This document shows positions 46,101-61,100 of a stretch of 64,000 nt of DNA, in pieces. The DNA is from Castor canadensis. Lineage: Eukaryota > Chordata > Mammalia > Rodentia > Castoridae. Location: contig NC_133398.1 of NCBI RefSeq assembly GCF_047511655.1, positions 51,093,638 to 51,157,637 of the forward strand, read 5' to 3'. The notes below the pieces were generated by a model. That model saw nothing but the letters and a program-made list of their open reading frames with translations. It was not told where the DNA came from and did no database searches. Position 1 is the first letter of the stretch, and each line of letters opens with the position of its first letter. The position numbers and the translations under genes are program-made.

Positions 46101-49100
46101 GGTATCCGCTAGTTTAATTTTCTCGACAATCCTAGGAAGAAGGCTCTGTTACTTTCCTCACTTTGGAGCTAAGGAAATGGGAAGGACAGGCTGAGTGGCC
46201 ACCTCTTCCCTTTGTGTGTCTGCCAGTCCTTCTTCCCTTCCTACTTGCCCAGAACCCTGCCCTGGACTTGGTCAGACGCAGGGTTGCGGGGTGATGGTTT
46301 GATCTTGCTGCTGCGGAAGCACCTATCACACTCGCGATTCCAGGGAAAGCGTTGCAGTTGTACAGGCGATTCTCCTGGAGGATGAAGGAGGATTTCCTCG
46401 TCCTAAGCCCTTCAGCAGTTTAAGGTATCTGCTGAGCGGCCATGTAAAATCATCCACCAACACCGGGTCTGCCTCGCAGCTAACGTGCTTTGTTTCTCAG
46501 AGGTTTCACGTCTTCAACTAGGAGAAAATCTTGTTCACCCTCCATCCTTCGGAACCCCTAGGGAGCACTTCAACCAATGCTTTTTCCTCTCCCCCGAACT
46601 CTGTATCTGTCAGACTTCTTTTAATCATCTCCCCAGCAACCCACATTTTCAAACCTAGCTTGACTTCTCTTTTTTGGCTTGAGCAACTAAACTGCTCTCT
46701 GCGTGTGTTTAATGAAGGAAACTATCTTCCTTGCAAATATAATAGATGGCAGTGGCAAGCTACTAAAACCCTAGTCACATGAAGCACTCAAAAGTCAGGT
46801 GTGTCCAGTTACGGAATTATGCACTGTTTGGCAATGTGGCCATTACTCCTGCCTCTCATAACTATAAACCATTTTTCTCTCAAGGCCTGCACTTAGCCGA
46901 CTGAGCTACTGACACACACACTGACCACATCAACCCCTCTGCACCCATGTTTTTCTCCCTCAAATATCCAAAGCTATCTTTGCAGTAATGTCCAAAGTTA
47001 GAACAGCACAATTAACCTTTCTTTCAAAGATGAAAGTGTATTTTTAAAAAAGAACTGTATTTGAGTTTAAGAAAATTAAGTATATTCACATTAGCAGATA
47101 GTGTGTATTTTGAGTCTCTTCAAAATCCGATGTGTTTTGGGGGACAACCAAATAAGCGACTCTGATATATGAACCATTTTCTTTTGCTTGCTCAGTTTGG
47201 TACATTAAAAGACATGTGCACAAGGATGAAGGGATAATTATAAAAAAGTGTTTAATAACATTTTCCTGTATTTATAGATATAGGAAGAATGCCTATCTTT
47301 TCATCTATTACTTAATCCAGTTCTGTGGCCACTCATGGATATTTACAAATATGACAGTCAGATTCTTTTCATTTGGAAAAGGTAAAACTCCAAAACTGTG
47401 TTTGATTTTTAACTTTGAATGCTTGTTTTCATCTAGTTTTGCTTATAGTAATTTTGAACTTCTGTGAAGCTCACCTAACATTCTCCATGTTGATGTTTTT
47501 CAATAACCATACTTCTTGTTTATTGCAAAAACCTTAACCTTTTTGGAGCAGGGAGAAGTTGGGATAAGGGAAAGGATTTGTTTCCTCTGAGTAGGCTGTT
47601 TGCTCTGAAAACACAGACATGACTTTGGGGTGGTAACATTTCACTGTTCCTTTTTGGTTCTGCACCAAACCCTAGTAAATTTGGTGCACTCTAAGGATAT
47701 CTGTAAATTCCAGTGTTACATTTTGTGCAGAGAAATTAGGAATTAATCAGATTCTTCCAGGATTTTTTACTCCTTAGGTTTAGGGTAACTGGAGACTACT
47801 AGTAAGTGAATGACAAACTTTTCACTCCCCAGGACTCCATTTGATCCCTTAAGGAGTAATGTGTACATGACACACTTTGGAGATGACTAATCACCTACAT
47901 GGAGTTGGCACTGATGGCTTAAGTCATACACTTCTTCCAATTTCCTAAAAAGTAAAAATGCTGTTTTAAAATATGCAGTTCAGTTTTGTTTTTTTTTTTA
48001 AAAATGAATCACTAGATGACTGTCAAAACAACATTCTCTTCATGTTCTATCCCCGCATGAGTAAGTGTCATCACAATTTACAACTGTTAGATGACTCGAC
48101 AATTTGAGCAACTGCTGGGTTCGCTAAAAACAAACACGTAGAATAAATCTGGAAAAAAGCTGTGCTTTGCTCATCAGTTCAGACTTCTGTATCACAAGGA
48201 AAGCAGCTTTGGAGGTACCATAAACTATTTTATGTTGCTTTTTCTTACAGAAAAAAATCTACAAATAAATTTCTGCCTTTGTTAATAACCTTGAGGATAC
48301 AACCCAGTCCTTGAATTTCAACTATAAACATTGAGGATTTTCAAGTAGAAGGAAAGAGAGGCAATGGGAAACATTCTTTTCAATTTTAGATCAGAAAGCG
48401 CTCACTTGTGGGCCTTGGACGTTGGCTCAGGCTGTGGGGTGTATTAAATCGTTCACAACATGCATCCCAAGCCAAGAGCGCTCTGATTCCACCTCACCTT
48501 TCCAGTGGGAAAACGTCGCTTTAGTCAGCAGCATATTTATTTCTTAACTGTTTTCCTGCTATTGTAATTATGGAAGCTACGTATTATCAAAAAAACACAA
48601 CCGATTCATATAGAAGGCTGAGAACATCTAAGAGGGAGTTCAGTACAATTCCTGAGACAATATATGACTTAGTAAGTAGCTCAGCGACAATCTAAAACCC
48701 TGACCTTGTGACACCTGCTTTCCATCAAGGTTGTGTAATTGACAAGCTCTGCTGTAGCCGGTGCAGGCATTGGATAAGAGTGTGGACTGTCTGAGCATCG
48801 GGGATCATCTCTGAGGTGGGGATGAGAGTAATAGTGTCTACCTCATGTTGGTGCTTAATCAGTTATTATCATCTGAATGATAGGAAGGCCAGTAAAGACA
48901 GCAAAATCTCTGCACCGCCCCCCAGAAGTTTCTAAACATGGTGGAATTTGATTTTAACACTTAAAGGGACAGACATCCACCATAGATAGACATTTGTTTC
49001 TCTTCCATTTCAGCTTCTCCTAAGGGCAAGATTTCCGTTGGGCCCTCTACAATGAAAACTCTGAAAGTCCTGACCAAAGGCCCAAGTTCAGTGTTTAACA

Positions 49101-52100
49101 CAAATCTAAAAAGTACTAGCTAAGTACGTACTTGAACCAGTGCTGTATACACTTGGTGTCTGATATCATGCTACCATTAATGTGATTTCCATAAAACCGA
49201 AGTCATATTTTTTTTCTCAACTTTGTAATTTTCTTGTCAGTGAAAAGGCTGAGCACAGAGGAGACTCTTTAGTAAGCTCACCTCCAGCCTACTTACACTT
49301 CAGGTGATTTAGATTCTGGCTAGTATTTTATGTGGAAATTGCCTTATAATCTCATACACTGGGAATAATACTGCAGTTTTGACTGTGAAGCCTTTTAAGT
49401 TTTTACTTATTTTTGGAAAAGGATCAATTAAGGTGAATACAACATACTTTCTTGGGTTGTGTTGCATTCTTAATAATTAGTACCCTATTTAGATTATTTT
49501 TCACATGTACAATAAAGAGGTAGAAAATAATCTCAGTTTTATTTCAAAGTGCTGCATAGATGTGTTGTGGTCTAGTTTTTACTTACTATCTCTGTATTTG
49601 TAATCCGCTGAACGCAGATTCAATGGTTGACACTTTTTATGCTATCGGACTTGTCATGAGATTCTGCCAATCTATTTCTGTCTTGGAGCTGTTGCACATA
49701 TATATCGGCATCGAGTCAAACCATCTTTTCCCGAGGTTTCTGCAGGTAGGTTTAACCAATCACATTATTAGTTTTGCTATTATTATTATTATTTGTTGAA
49801 TCTGTTTAATTTTTAACTTTGTTCTACTTACAGCCTCTCTTGGTTTTATGTCAGTAGAATTCATTCCATGGACGGATTGCCTAGTCTACAACACTGCAGT
49901 TAGAATAGCCAGCTGGAAACATTTAAGTTAGCAGTGCTTGTTGATCCTATCATGGGAGGAGAGTTCATGGCCACTTTTTACCCTCACTATGTCACCAGGT
50001 AGTATAAAACAATGGAAAGACATAGGATTGAAGGCATTCAGACTTGAGTTTGGTGTGTGGCTCTTCTACTGACCACTGTGGGATTATACCACCCATAACC
50101 ATTGGGCTGTTTGCTGAAAAAGGACACAACACACAATACCTGGAAAAGAACAGATAATTAAAAAAACAAAACTCTCAAAATTCCTGTCATCTCTAGCCAG
50201 AGACTAGAATATTTCCAAGGTGTTTCTTCATTCAACTACTTTCACTGAAGAAAAATGGGAAGAAGAGATCATTTATGTTTGTCTAGTATAGCATCTAAGT
50301 ATAGACTTGGGGTCACATAGACCAGGATTCAAATTTCAGTTTGACCTATAGTGGTTGTGGGGACTTAAACAAGGTATTTTAACATTCTGAAACTCATTTT
50401 CTAATGTGACATGAAAACAACATGGATCTTATGGAGTAACTGAGAACATGGGTGGAGTGAGTTCTTGGCACTCAGTTAATACTTTGTAGCCACTGTTGTT
50501 ATTTTGGCTATTATTTGTCCCTTCTACCATGCCTCCAGCCCTTGAAGGCAGGCTGAAAGAAGATTGGAAATTTACTTGTAGAGACTCAGCATAGAAAAAT
50601 CATTGCTGGATTAAAGCAACAAGAATTTTAAAATGGTATTTTCTATGAGAAAGAAGGAAAAGGATTAGGGGGCTTCATGAGCAAATGTTGAAAACATTAG
50701 GAGATTCTCTACATGAGAATAATTTTAAGTATTCCCCAAATAAATTTGAAGAATAAAAGACTAAATTTGACAAATTTACATTGTAAAAATTATTAAAATC
50801 TCAGTCTTCTTGTATTGCCAGCACCTAGCTGAGTGTTTAGAATGTAAACATATATCTTAAATTTTGGTTGAATTAAGGAATAGCATAGATTACTGTATTA
50901 AAGTTTGCTTAAATATCATGAAAGCTTAAAGATGTAAATAGCAGTATAATCCTAAGGAACCTAGTAAGAACTCAGAATTATAAGCATCAAAAATGTTTAG
51001 AGGATATTTTTAATTTTACTTATCAAATAAAATACAGAAGTAGTATCCATTAGGATAATGACATTTTAAGTGTTGAAATATCAAGTGTAAAATAAAAATG
51101 AGGGCAGTAGTGTATAAAATAGTACTACTGTAGTAGTTTCCTAGCTAAGACCTAGAATTCCTTTAATCATATTTCTTTACAGAATAAAAAGGGATACAGA
51201 TCTGACCCAAGCAGCATATAATTTGAGAACAAGATTTATTTGCATTTATGACTTATTTAACAGGTCTGCTTTACTTTGAAAAACCCAAAATGCACATGGG
51301 ACTAGAATCCCATGATACTAATCTTAGAGAACAGAATTAACAGCTCAGATTAAATGAAATGTTGTGTTTTATCATATGAGATTATTCAGCTCAAATCTTA
51401 AGTCATGTTTTCTTTCAGTATACTTTTAAGGACTTCTTACTTTTTTAGGCTAAATTGGTTAGTACTAGTTTCATTGTAAAAATGGCATTTTTAATATTAA
51501 AAATACTGTTAGTTTAGTTATTGTTAGTGCACCCACTGAAAACAGATTACTGTGTAAGAAAGAAAACTAAATGAGTACTCAGACTATCCCTAGAAAATAT
51601 ACACATTTTATGATTTACAAAATTATATAGCTTATTTAATAATAGAAATTGTTGTATAACTTAGACATCTGATTTCATGGAGGTCAAGAAATTCGAGAAT
51701 ATTTAAGTGTGCTTTTAATATTGATAATTAAATCTCTAATGGCTCATTGCAATATCACTTAAATCAAAGACCAAAATCCTAATTTGGTGATTTAAAAATA
51801 ATTGCAAATCTACATTTACACTTTTTATTCAAAGGTGAGTTTGCAAAGACTACTGTTAATGGAGCACAAATGATTTTTAAGTCTTTAGTCCTTAGGATGG
51901 ATAACAAGTCAGAGATCATGACATAAGGAAAGAATATTACTATTTTCATCCAGGACTGATTATTATTAGTTTTTGTTGTGGTTGTTTTTCTTCCTCTTTT
52001 AACTTCCTATATGAGATTTTATGTTCCCTCTATTTTTTTATTCACTTAATCCTTTCCATGGTTCTCAGAATTGAAATGGTGTTGTAAAAACTTTTAAAAA

Positions 52101-55100
52101 TCATCATAGTACCTAAAGTTTCATTTTCTGACCCCTTCCTTTATTGGAGTTTTATAGACAATTAAAATTCCCTCATTATGAGATGAGTCTGAGGCCTCTG
52201 CTTTAAAATTATGAAACAAAACTCTCATATTGTGTAATCACTCTTGGTTTTCCTATTTCCCCATTTTTAAATGAAGAAACAGTAGTTAGGGCAGTTGAGT
52301 TATTTACACCGTACTCACAGCTGACTGTGTGCAGTATCTTAAAAATGGATAGTGTCCAGCTGCTTTCAAGGAGGCCAAACACTATGCTTGCACAATTGTT
52401 CTGTTACTTTGTTATTATCCTTCAAGAGATGGCTAAGCCACATTTTTGGAGCTTGTCCTCCAAAATATCGAGATAAATTATTCCATCTAGCAGTAGGATT
52501 GGATGAGCTAGTTGAACAATTAACATCACATATAGTAAGTACTGGTATGAACAGGAGGTAGGTTTTTGTGGCTGTTCTATGCATTATTAAGTGCTTTACA
52601 CTCATATCTCTGACATTAAGCAAAAGGATATGAATTTTTAAAATTACATGAAATTGCTAAAACAAAAAGAAAAAACTGACTGTAAGACGATAATCATTTA
52701 ACAGATATATATTTTATTTTATACACTTAGGGGAATAAGACAAAACCATAATATAAATAGCTGTTTATAAATTTCCATCTTTGGGAATAATTACATGCCA
52801 ATTAAGTTATGTAAAGAAGTACTGCAAATGTTAGATATTTTTAACTTAAGTGGGAAAGCAAAAAAATTTTTTAAAGGCATATAAAAATGATGATATAAAT
52901 GAAAACTCAACATCTCTCCTCTCCAACCCTTTCCTCCCAAATGAGTGTGCATAAAATGCTCATGGGGAGCATTTTAAAAATTGCTAAATGGGGAGACTAG
53001 TTGATTTCAATAGATTTAATTTTTTAAAAACCTGACTTGTAGGGAAGAGGAATACTACCAACCCTGACATTGATTTTGAAGGGCTTTGTTCAGACTTCAT
53101 TTGTGCAGAAGCCTGAGAAAGAGAGCTTTATTGATATGGCTTTAAAATAGTTCAACTCAAGAAGGGAAAATAGCCAAACTAACATTTGTTTCATAACGTT
53201 AGACTGATACACCTTGAAGGAAACCCCCAGGGTCCTGTGGTTCACTTCATCTTTTGAGAAAAGTTTTAAATGCAAAGATCTCATTTATAACTGAATTAAA
53301 ATGGTTCAATCCCACATCCTCCCTTCTGATAGAGGACAAGCAGAGATCTGCCTGCCAAAAATCACTCCAAAAATTTCACAGTCACAGACTCTTAAGAGAA
53401 GAAATATGAAGGTATTCCCAAAGGAAAATGCCTCGTACCTGTTTAAGAACACACTTAGGCTTCACTCTTAACTGTTCCTTCCTTCTTCCCGCCCTTCCTC
53501 CCTCCCTTCCTCCTTCCTTCCTCCCTCCCTTCCTCCTTCCTTCCTCCCTCCCTTCCTTCCTCTTTTTTCTTTCTGTCTTTCTTTCTTTCATTCTTTTTCT
53601 CTTTATTTTTTTAGTTTTGGTTGTATTTGGGATTGAACTCAGGGCCTTGTACTGTGAAACAGGTGCTTATTTTCATTTCTAGGTTAAATAATCTTTTGAC
53701 TTTCCATAAAGTCACATTGATTTTTCTCTCAGATTTTGAGTTGAGAATAGGCTTATATGAATAATAATATTATTATCAATAATAGTAGTAATAATAATAG
53801 TGCTGATAATAGTGTTGAGTGGTAAGTCTTCAAATTCTGAAACTTCTTGGGAATGAATTACAGATACAATTCACTCTATAAGTAAGATTTTATATATTTT
53901 TCTTCTGGTTTTTGCACTTGACCCATGGAGTGCTTTAGTGTGATAAGTACAAAACTATATTCCTTGATTCATTGTATAATTTAACAAATGCTGGAATTGA
54001 TAGCATAATTTACAAATGGTGAAATTTACTTTTTTTGTCTTTTTTTTAAGCAACAATGGAGTTTGAACTCAGGGCTCTGTGCTTGCAAGGCTGGGGTACT
54101 ATCATTTGAGCCACACCTCTAGCCTGACTTTTTAAATCTTTATGCAGAAAAATGTCCTATAGTTATACTAATCACTACATTAAATTAAATTATATTTATA
54201 TATTTTCTTAATATTATCTTATATTTATTTAAAGCTTTCTATGTGCCAAACACTTTTCTAAGTTCTTTATATATATTAACTTATTTACTCTTCAGAACAA
54301 CCTTATTTTATTTATAACTATTAGGTAATAATAGATGCTAAATATTATATCTGGTATAACTATTTAATGCAAAAATTAATTACTGGAGGTCATATAGGAT
54401 GTGATTTATAGTAAAAATTTAGGCTGTTTTGCTATACCTGCTTACTGCCTATTTCACTAAGTAGAATGTAAATGCCAGGAGGGCACGAACTTGGTCTTGT
54501 TCACAGTTATGTTCTCTGGGACCCAGAACAGTATACTCTGTAGGTATCTACTGAATGATTAATAAAAAAAATATAGAATTATTTAAATGCTTTTGTCTTA
54601 TAAAGATGGTTTTCCATATATAGAGATATGTTTCTGATGTACTTAAAATGTTGATATGACTGAAATAGTTTGGTTATCATTTTAGTAAAACAGTAGTCTT
54701 TGAGACTAAAACTAATTTTTAAGATTCTAGAAATTCTCCCTTCAGTTAAGGTGTCATTTTACCCCCTCAGAGCTTATAAAGTGCTGCCTGCCATTTAGAA
54801 AGTAACAACTTAGTTTCAGTCATTGTTTAACCTGGAGTTTAGGATGCCTAGATCAAACATAAAAATGCAAATTATTCTTATATGATAGTGGCTGTACTTT
54901 CAAGTGGACCATATTACCACCATGCTTAATTTGGCCTAAGTTACAGGATTTTAAATATACCTTTTATTCTACCTGTTTGTGTTATACTAAACATTACAGA
55001 ACCATTCATTAGTAATAGTCATATTTTCACATGATTTGTTAAAAAGAACAAAGTGCTTAGTTTTCCCAAGTGTAAAGCTCTAAATAACTGATTGAAATAT

Positions 55101-58100
55101 ATCAAAATTTATAAATTTAGAAAGTCTTTTCATCAAAATTATTTTTGTGTTGATTTAGAATACCAAGAAACCACTTGCTTTCAGGTCTTAATTTTTAACA
55201 AAATGTTTTTCTAAAGAATAGACAGTCACCGATGTATTAGTTCTGGAGTAGCCCGGGAAGTAACAAAAATGAAAAAGTCTTAGCACTTCAGAACAAAGGA
55301 TTGTCTAAATTTTGATTCCATACCTGTAGGCAAGTCACTTTCACTTAGTAAAATGCATCCCTTTTGTTAAAGGCAGTTAAATAGAATAGCACCTTCTTCT
55401 TACTTCATTACAGAGATGAAGCAAGATGGTGCATGTTTGGAAACTGGCAGACAGTAATGAATAAATATTGACTTTTACCAATTTAAGAATATCCCCACCT
55501 AAATTCTCTCATTGTATTGCCATTGGATGGCCAAGTTAGATGTAAATAACCCTCAGATAATTAACTAATTAGGTTAATTATGGATTCACATGCATATTTG
55601 TGTGCTGTGGTTTCATGTTTTGGGGCATGGCAACTGCTGATTTCTGTGCAATTGAAATTCTGCTTCTGTCACCAATGTGCCACAGACCCTCAAATAATGA
55701 TTTTCAATAGAGTGAATTTCATCATGCAGTTCCAGTCTCTTTTAGGAGATTTTGCCCTCTCCTCACCATTTGAAGGAGCCTGACATTATGGATAGAAAGC
55801 TTATAAATCTGGACACCAGAAGACTTAGAATACATTTAATTTCTCGTCTCCCAGTAGTTTGGCCATGTCACTCAAATAAGCTGATTCCTAAATTCCTTAT
55901 TTGTAAAAGAGTAGAGTTGGGCTAGTATTATCTGGAGGGGTACAGGTCATTGTTCTATGTATGCATTCATGTGTGTGTATCTCCTGAGATTTTTAGCAAA
56001 AACAAGATTTTCCTAATTATGAGGAATTAACTAGATACAAAATTAGATAGTGCCTAAGTATTTGCTATTTAAGCCTTGTATTGAAAGGCTGCCAGGTTTC
56101 ATAAAAGCAAGGTCAGATTATTCAGTAATTATAATTGCAATTTAGTAGTATTTGTTAATATAATTGAATTACATAAGGACATCAGGGCATTATATTTAAA
56201 AGGAAGACTGATGGAAGAAAAATAGCTATGTAGATAGCTTCCATAGATTGCCTAAGATTTGCACTATGCCTTAATTCCCCTTAGCCATGCAAGGGCCCTC
56301 TTGACTCACCTCTGTAGTCATAAACATGCTGATAGAGCTTATACATGTGGATTTCTGATCATGTGGCCACTGTTGGCAAATCTTGGATTTTTCTACACTA
56401 ACAGTCTATGATTCTGTCTTATATTATCTCAGTATTTTGTCCTTAATCAGCTTTTTAAAATAAAGACGCTACTGAAAACTATAGAGCAATCCTTGATATT
56501 TTTCTTTACCACTAGTATGCTCCTAAAAATCTCAAATATATTTTGACCACCGGAAATTAAAAGTCCTATTAAACACACAAGAAGTAGAATGTGTAGGATG
56601 TATTAATGTAAGAAGGCACTTTAGGTGGGGAAAAAGGATTGTATTTTATTGATACTAGTAACTGGAGCTAAGCCAAAAGTGTGTGAATTCTCAATGATTT
56701 GTAAATGCTTACTGACTTAGGATATATATTATATATTCCAAGAATGTGTTAAATTCTTTTCATTTTCCACTAGCTTATAGGGGTTAGGATTATATTACTC
56801 CCTTACCAAAAGAAAAAAAAAGGCTACAATGGCTTCTCTATTGGATGAAATTGAAATTTCCTGGGCTGTCATTCAAAATCCTTCATAATCCAGCCGCAAA
56901 GTCATTTTCAATTTCATCTCCTGGTCTTCCCTTCCTTGCACTCAGCCTCTTCTTATTCCTCCGTAATGAACCCTGCATTTTCACACCTTGCATTTTCAGG
57001 ATCGCTCCAGCACCTTTGCTCAGACTGTTCCCTTTGCCAAGGATGCCCTTTCTCTTGTCCAGTCTACTTGACAGACTCCCATTCATTTTTCAAGATCAAA
57101 CTGAAATGTTGCCTGTCTTCATAAACCTCTCTGCATTCTTTCCTCAGGCAGCAAGTATTTCTTCCCTTCCCTGTGTTCCCACTCTTAGCACATACTGTGC
57201 TATAGTCATTGCTCCACATTTACCCACTACTGCTTCCCTGTCTTAAACAACAGCCATGTTTTTATTATAGCATCTAATGCATAGTGAGCACTCAAATAAA
57301 AGTTCACCAGAATGAATAGAAATGAATGCATGTGGCAAGAAGAAAGGAAATATTCTGATTTAGATAAAAATAGGTTATCTTTTCATTTGTTATATGTAAT
57401 TTGGAAAGTACAGGAAAACAAAAAGCAGGAAATTAAATTTACCCATAATCCAACTTCCTGAGAGATAGTAATTGTTAATAATATTTAGTATACAGATTAC
57501 CAGCTAAAGCATAGTTTAAAAGAAGCTCTGGGTTTTTTTAAATTAGAAAAATACCTACATGGCTTAACAGCTGATCTTAATTCTTGACTTTGCTGTTTGT
57601 TTGTTAGCTCACAGAGAGAATAATCATCCTTTTTGTGGTGATCACCAGTCAAGAGGAAGTCCAAGAGAAATATGTGGTGTGTGTTTTATTCATCTTTTGG
57701 AATCTATTGGATATGGTTAGGTAAGAAGGCAAAATAATCTTTTTAAACAAGGCCAAATTGCTTTCTACAGTGAAATCAGTAATAGATGCCTATATTTGGT
57801 TATTCTGAATTAGACTGAAAAACATAACCTCTTTTCAAATTATTTTATCTTGATATGGAAATGTATTTTTAGTGCTTCCCATAATAGGCATATCAAAGAT
57901 AATGAAAACTTACCATGGTATTACGAGAGCAAATCAGTGCATTCAGGTTTCCAGCACAAGGCTTGGCATAAGACCAACTTGGAATAAACCTTACAGCTGT
58001 TTGCTAATGAAAGGCATTCCTTGCAATTTCTCTAGCACACATTATTCTAATAAGCAGAGCAGGACTTTTATTGTATCATTTTTGGAATTTACAAAGTTGG

Positions 58101-61100
58101 TTTCTATGAATCCAAAAATATTTTAAACATAGGCCCTCATGTCTGAGGAAAAGAATGCACTTCCACATGCATTTTTGTTTATGATTCCAGTGGGTTCAAA
58201 TGACTAACCTAAGTCCTTTTATGGAACCCAAGGGAACTCTTGCTTTAGATAGCCTTAAGTTTTCTTCTAATTCCAAAACTTTGAAATAAAATGTTCCTAG
58301 CATTCTTGCTACCAGCGAGAATATGACAGTCCTTTTTTGCTCAGTGAGCCTCATAGCTTATTTTGTGGAGGTATCCTACTGCTACTTGAGCTTTCATCAA
58401 TGAGCACTGTCTACCCTACTTGAAAAATCTGGATATGAATAGGTCACAAAAAAACTATTTTTTTTAAAGCTGAGAGTATGTAGTAAATTCTATACTTACT
58501 ATATTATCAGTAACTTGGCTGGGTTAAAATATGTCTAAATAATAGGTTGAATCCTAGAGAGAATTACAATGAAATATTTTGTTGACTCAAAATGACTATA
58601 ATTCTTTATCTTTGTAACTTAGTAAGCTATTTCTCATTTTTAAAATACTTCTATAGACTAACAGCAAACTTCCTGGACTTTTGTAGCTCATAACTTCCTA
58701 TCACAAGTCACCAGATCCTTGTTGGGGGCCACAACTTTCCAATATATTTGAATGGGATCTGGCTCTTTTGGTATTGATTCAATCCCAGATAAGCTCAACA
58801 GAGAGCAAAATGACTTTTGCATTGAAAGTAGTAGCAAGATATCATGGGATTATTTTTGGATATAGAGTAAAAGACCTCAGGATGAAACCTACCTCCATTA
58901 ATTATTTGGAAAATAATCTTGGGCATATCACAACCTTTTAAAGAATAACAGCTTTATTAAGATGTAATTGATGTCATAAAATTCACCTTTTTAAATATAA
59001 AATTTGTGGGTTTTAATATATTCAAAGAGATGTATAATCATTACCATTGTCTAAGACATTTTTATCACCTCCAAAAGAAACCCCATACCCATTAGCAGTC
59101 ACATCCCATTCTCTCCTCTCCCCAATCCCTGGCAGCCATTCATATGTTGTCCCTATGGATTTGCCTATTTAAAAAATTACATATAAATAAATGAACTGGC
59201 TTCTTTCTACTATTTTTCAAGGTTTATGCAATGTTGTAATGTATACTAGTATAATCATAGCTTTTTGTGACTGAATGATAGTTTATTGTATTTACATAGC
59301 ACTTTGTTTATTCATTCATCAGCTGATAGGTATGTGGGTTATTTCCACAGTTTGGCAATAAGGAATACTGCTATGAACATCCATGTACAAGCTTTTGAGT
59401 GTATATGTTTTCATTTCCCTTATACCTAACAGTGAAATTCTTGGGTCTCTGTTTTGAAATTATTTTACCTCTGTAAAATGGGGGTGGAATCATCCTTTAT
59501 TAATGTACCCTAGAATGATTTAAAAAAATAAGCAGAGAACTTCCTCAACCTACCAAAGGCATCTGTGAAAAATCCACAGCTAACATGATGGTGATGCGAC
59601 TGACACTTGCTTCCTAAGATCAGGAACAAGAAAAGATGTCCACTCTTGCCATTTCTATTCAACATTGTACCGGAAGTTCAATATAAAGGCATCCAAATGA
59701 GGAAAAAAGAAGTTAAACTATCTCCTATTGGCAGACAATAGGCTCTTAGACTTGAAAAAACAAGGAATCCACAAGTTTAGCGAGGTTGTAGAATACAAGA
59801 TCAATATAAAAATCAATTATATTTCTATACATTTCTAATGAACTATCCTAAAATAAAATTAAGAAAATAATTATATTTATAATAACATCAAAAAATAAAG
59901 AACGTGGGAATACATTTGACAAAAGATGGGCAGAACTTGCACAATGGAAATTATAAAACATTATTGGAAAAATAAAGATCTTAGTAAACAGAAAGACATC
60001 CTACATTGGCTAAAATATTGTTAAGATGGCAGTACTCCCAACTGATCTATAGATTCAGAGAAATCTCTATTGGAATCTTAGTTGGTTTGCTCGTATGGAA
60101 ACTCAAGGAACTCAGAGTGGTCACAAACAATCTTGAAAAAGATGAACAGAGTTGGAAGACTCACACTTCCGAATTTCAACACTTCCTTCAAAGCAACAAT
60201 AATCTTGAGTGTGGCACTTGCCATGTGGATCAATCATGGAATAGAATAGTCCAGAGATAAACTCACATTTTGAACAATTAACTTCTGACAAAGGTGGCAA
60301 AAGCATTCAAGAAGAAAAGAACATTCCTCTCAGCAAATGGTGCTACTAGATGCACACATGCAGAAGAATGAATTTGGGCCTTACCTCACAAAATATAAAA
60401 CTCTTGGAAGAAAATATAGCGGAAAATATTTATGACTTTGCATTTGGCAATGTATTCTTTTATATGACACCTAAACCACTGGCAACAAAAGAAATAATAG
60501 ATAAACTGTGCTTTATCCACAGTGTCTTTTAAACATATATAAGAAGATCTTTATCCACTCATCTTTTGTCTTTCTAATAAGGGAGGGTAGGGAGATAGTG
60601 AGATACCATTTTTAACTTCAATTAGTAAAGATGAAAAAGTGTGATAACATGCTGTGTTAGTGATAGCTTGTGCCATTCCCTAAATATTCTATGCAGTAAA
60701 TATCCACATAGATATGCATATGCAAAACATTTCTAAGAGGATACATAAGAAACTGGCACTGATATTGTCTCTGAGGAGTGGAGTTAGGGTCCTAGAATGA
60801 AGGAATGATTTACTTTTTCTCCATTTTTGTTTTCCAGACTTGGAGAGTTGCTTTGTTTTGTCATGTATTGTTTAAACCGAAAGTTCTCAAAGTCTGGTCT
60901 GGGGACTAGTGGCATAAGCCTCACCAGGAACTTGTTAGTAATACAGATTATCAGGCTCTACCTCAAGCCCATAAACTAGGAAATTGGGCTCTACCTCAGA
61001 AACTCTGGAGTTGGGATTCCCAGAGTTAAAGCAATTTGTGCTTTAACAAGCCATGTGGGTAATTCTGATGTATGGCCTAAGAACCACTGTCCTATTCAAA

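Larger units (their letters stand above)
49746..57607. other. HACD4 intron 3 (7.9 kb), largest intron in window
   Basis: The intron contains MIR (50285-50515), a pyrimidine repeat and ID SINE (53475-53668), an ID SINE (54040-54122), MIR and L2 relics at 54235-54566, MIR (55780-55945) and L2 (56830-57300), otherwise unique AT-rich sequence. No additional gene was recognised. Confidence 0.6.

Noticed and set aside
45744-46112. Overlapping open frames of 94-101 codons around the CpG island
   Set aside because: High GC gives few stops in all frames; the real exon is a 38-nt segment in one frame supported by splice sites.
53382-53682. Lys/Glu-rich and Pro/Leu-rich open frames
   Set aside because: They are translations of a pyrimidine simple repeat.
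56845-57246. 133-codon open frame
   Set aside because: It coincides with an L2 LINE fragment and has no start or splice context.
58942-60660. L1M 3' end (minus) next to ORF2 segment (plus), first read as another twin-primed L1
   Set aside because: About 60 bp between them continues a MIR that begins left of 58942, so host DNA separates the two. They are better explained as separate insertions.
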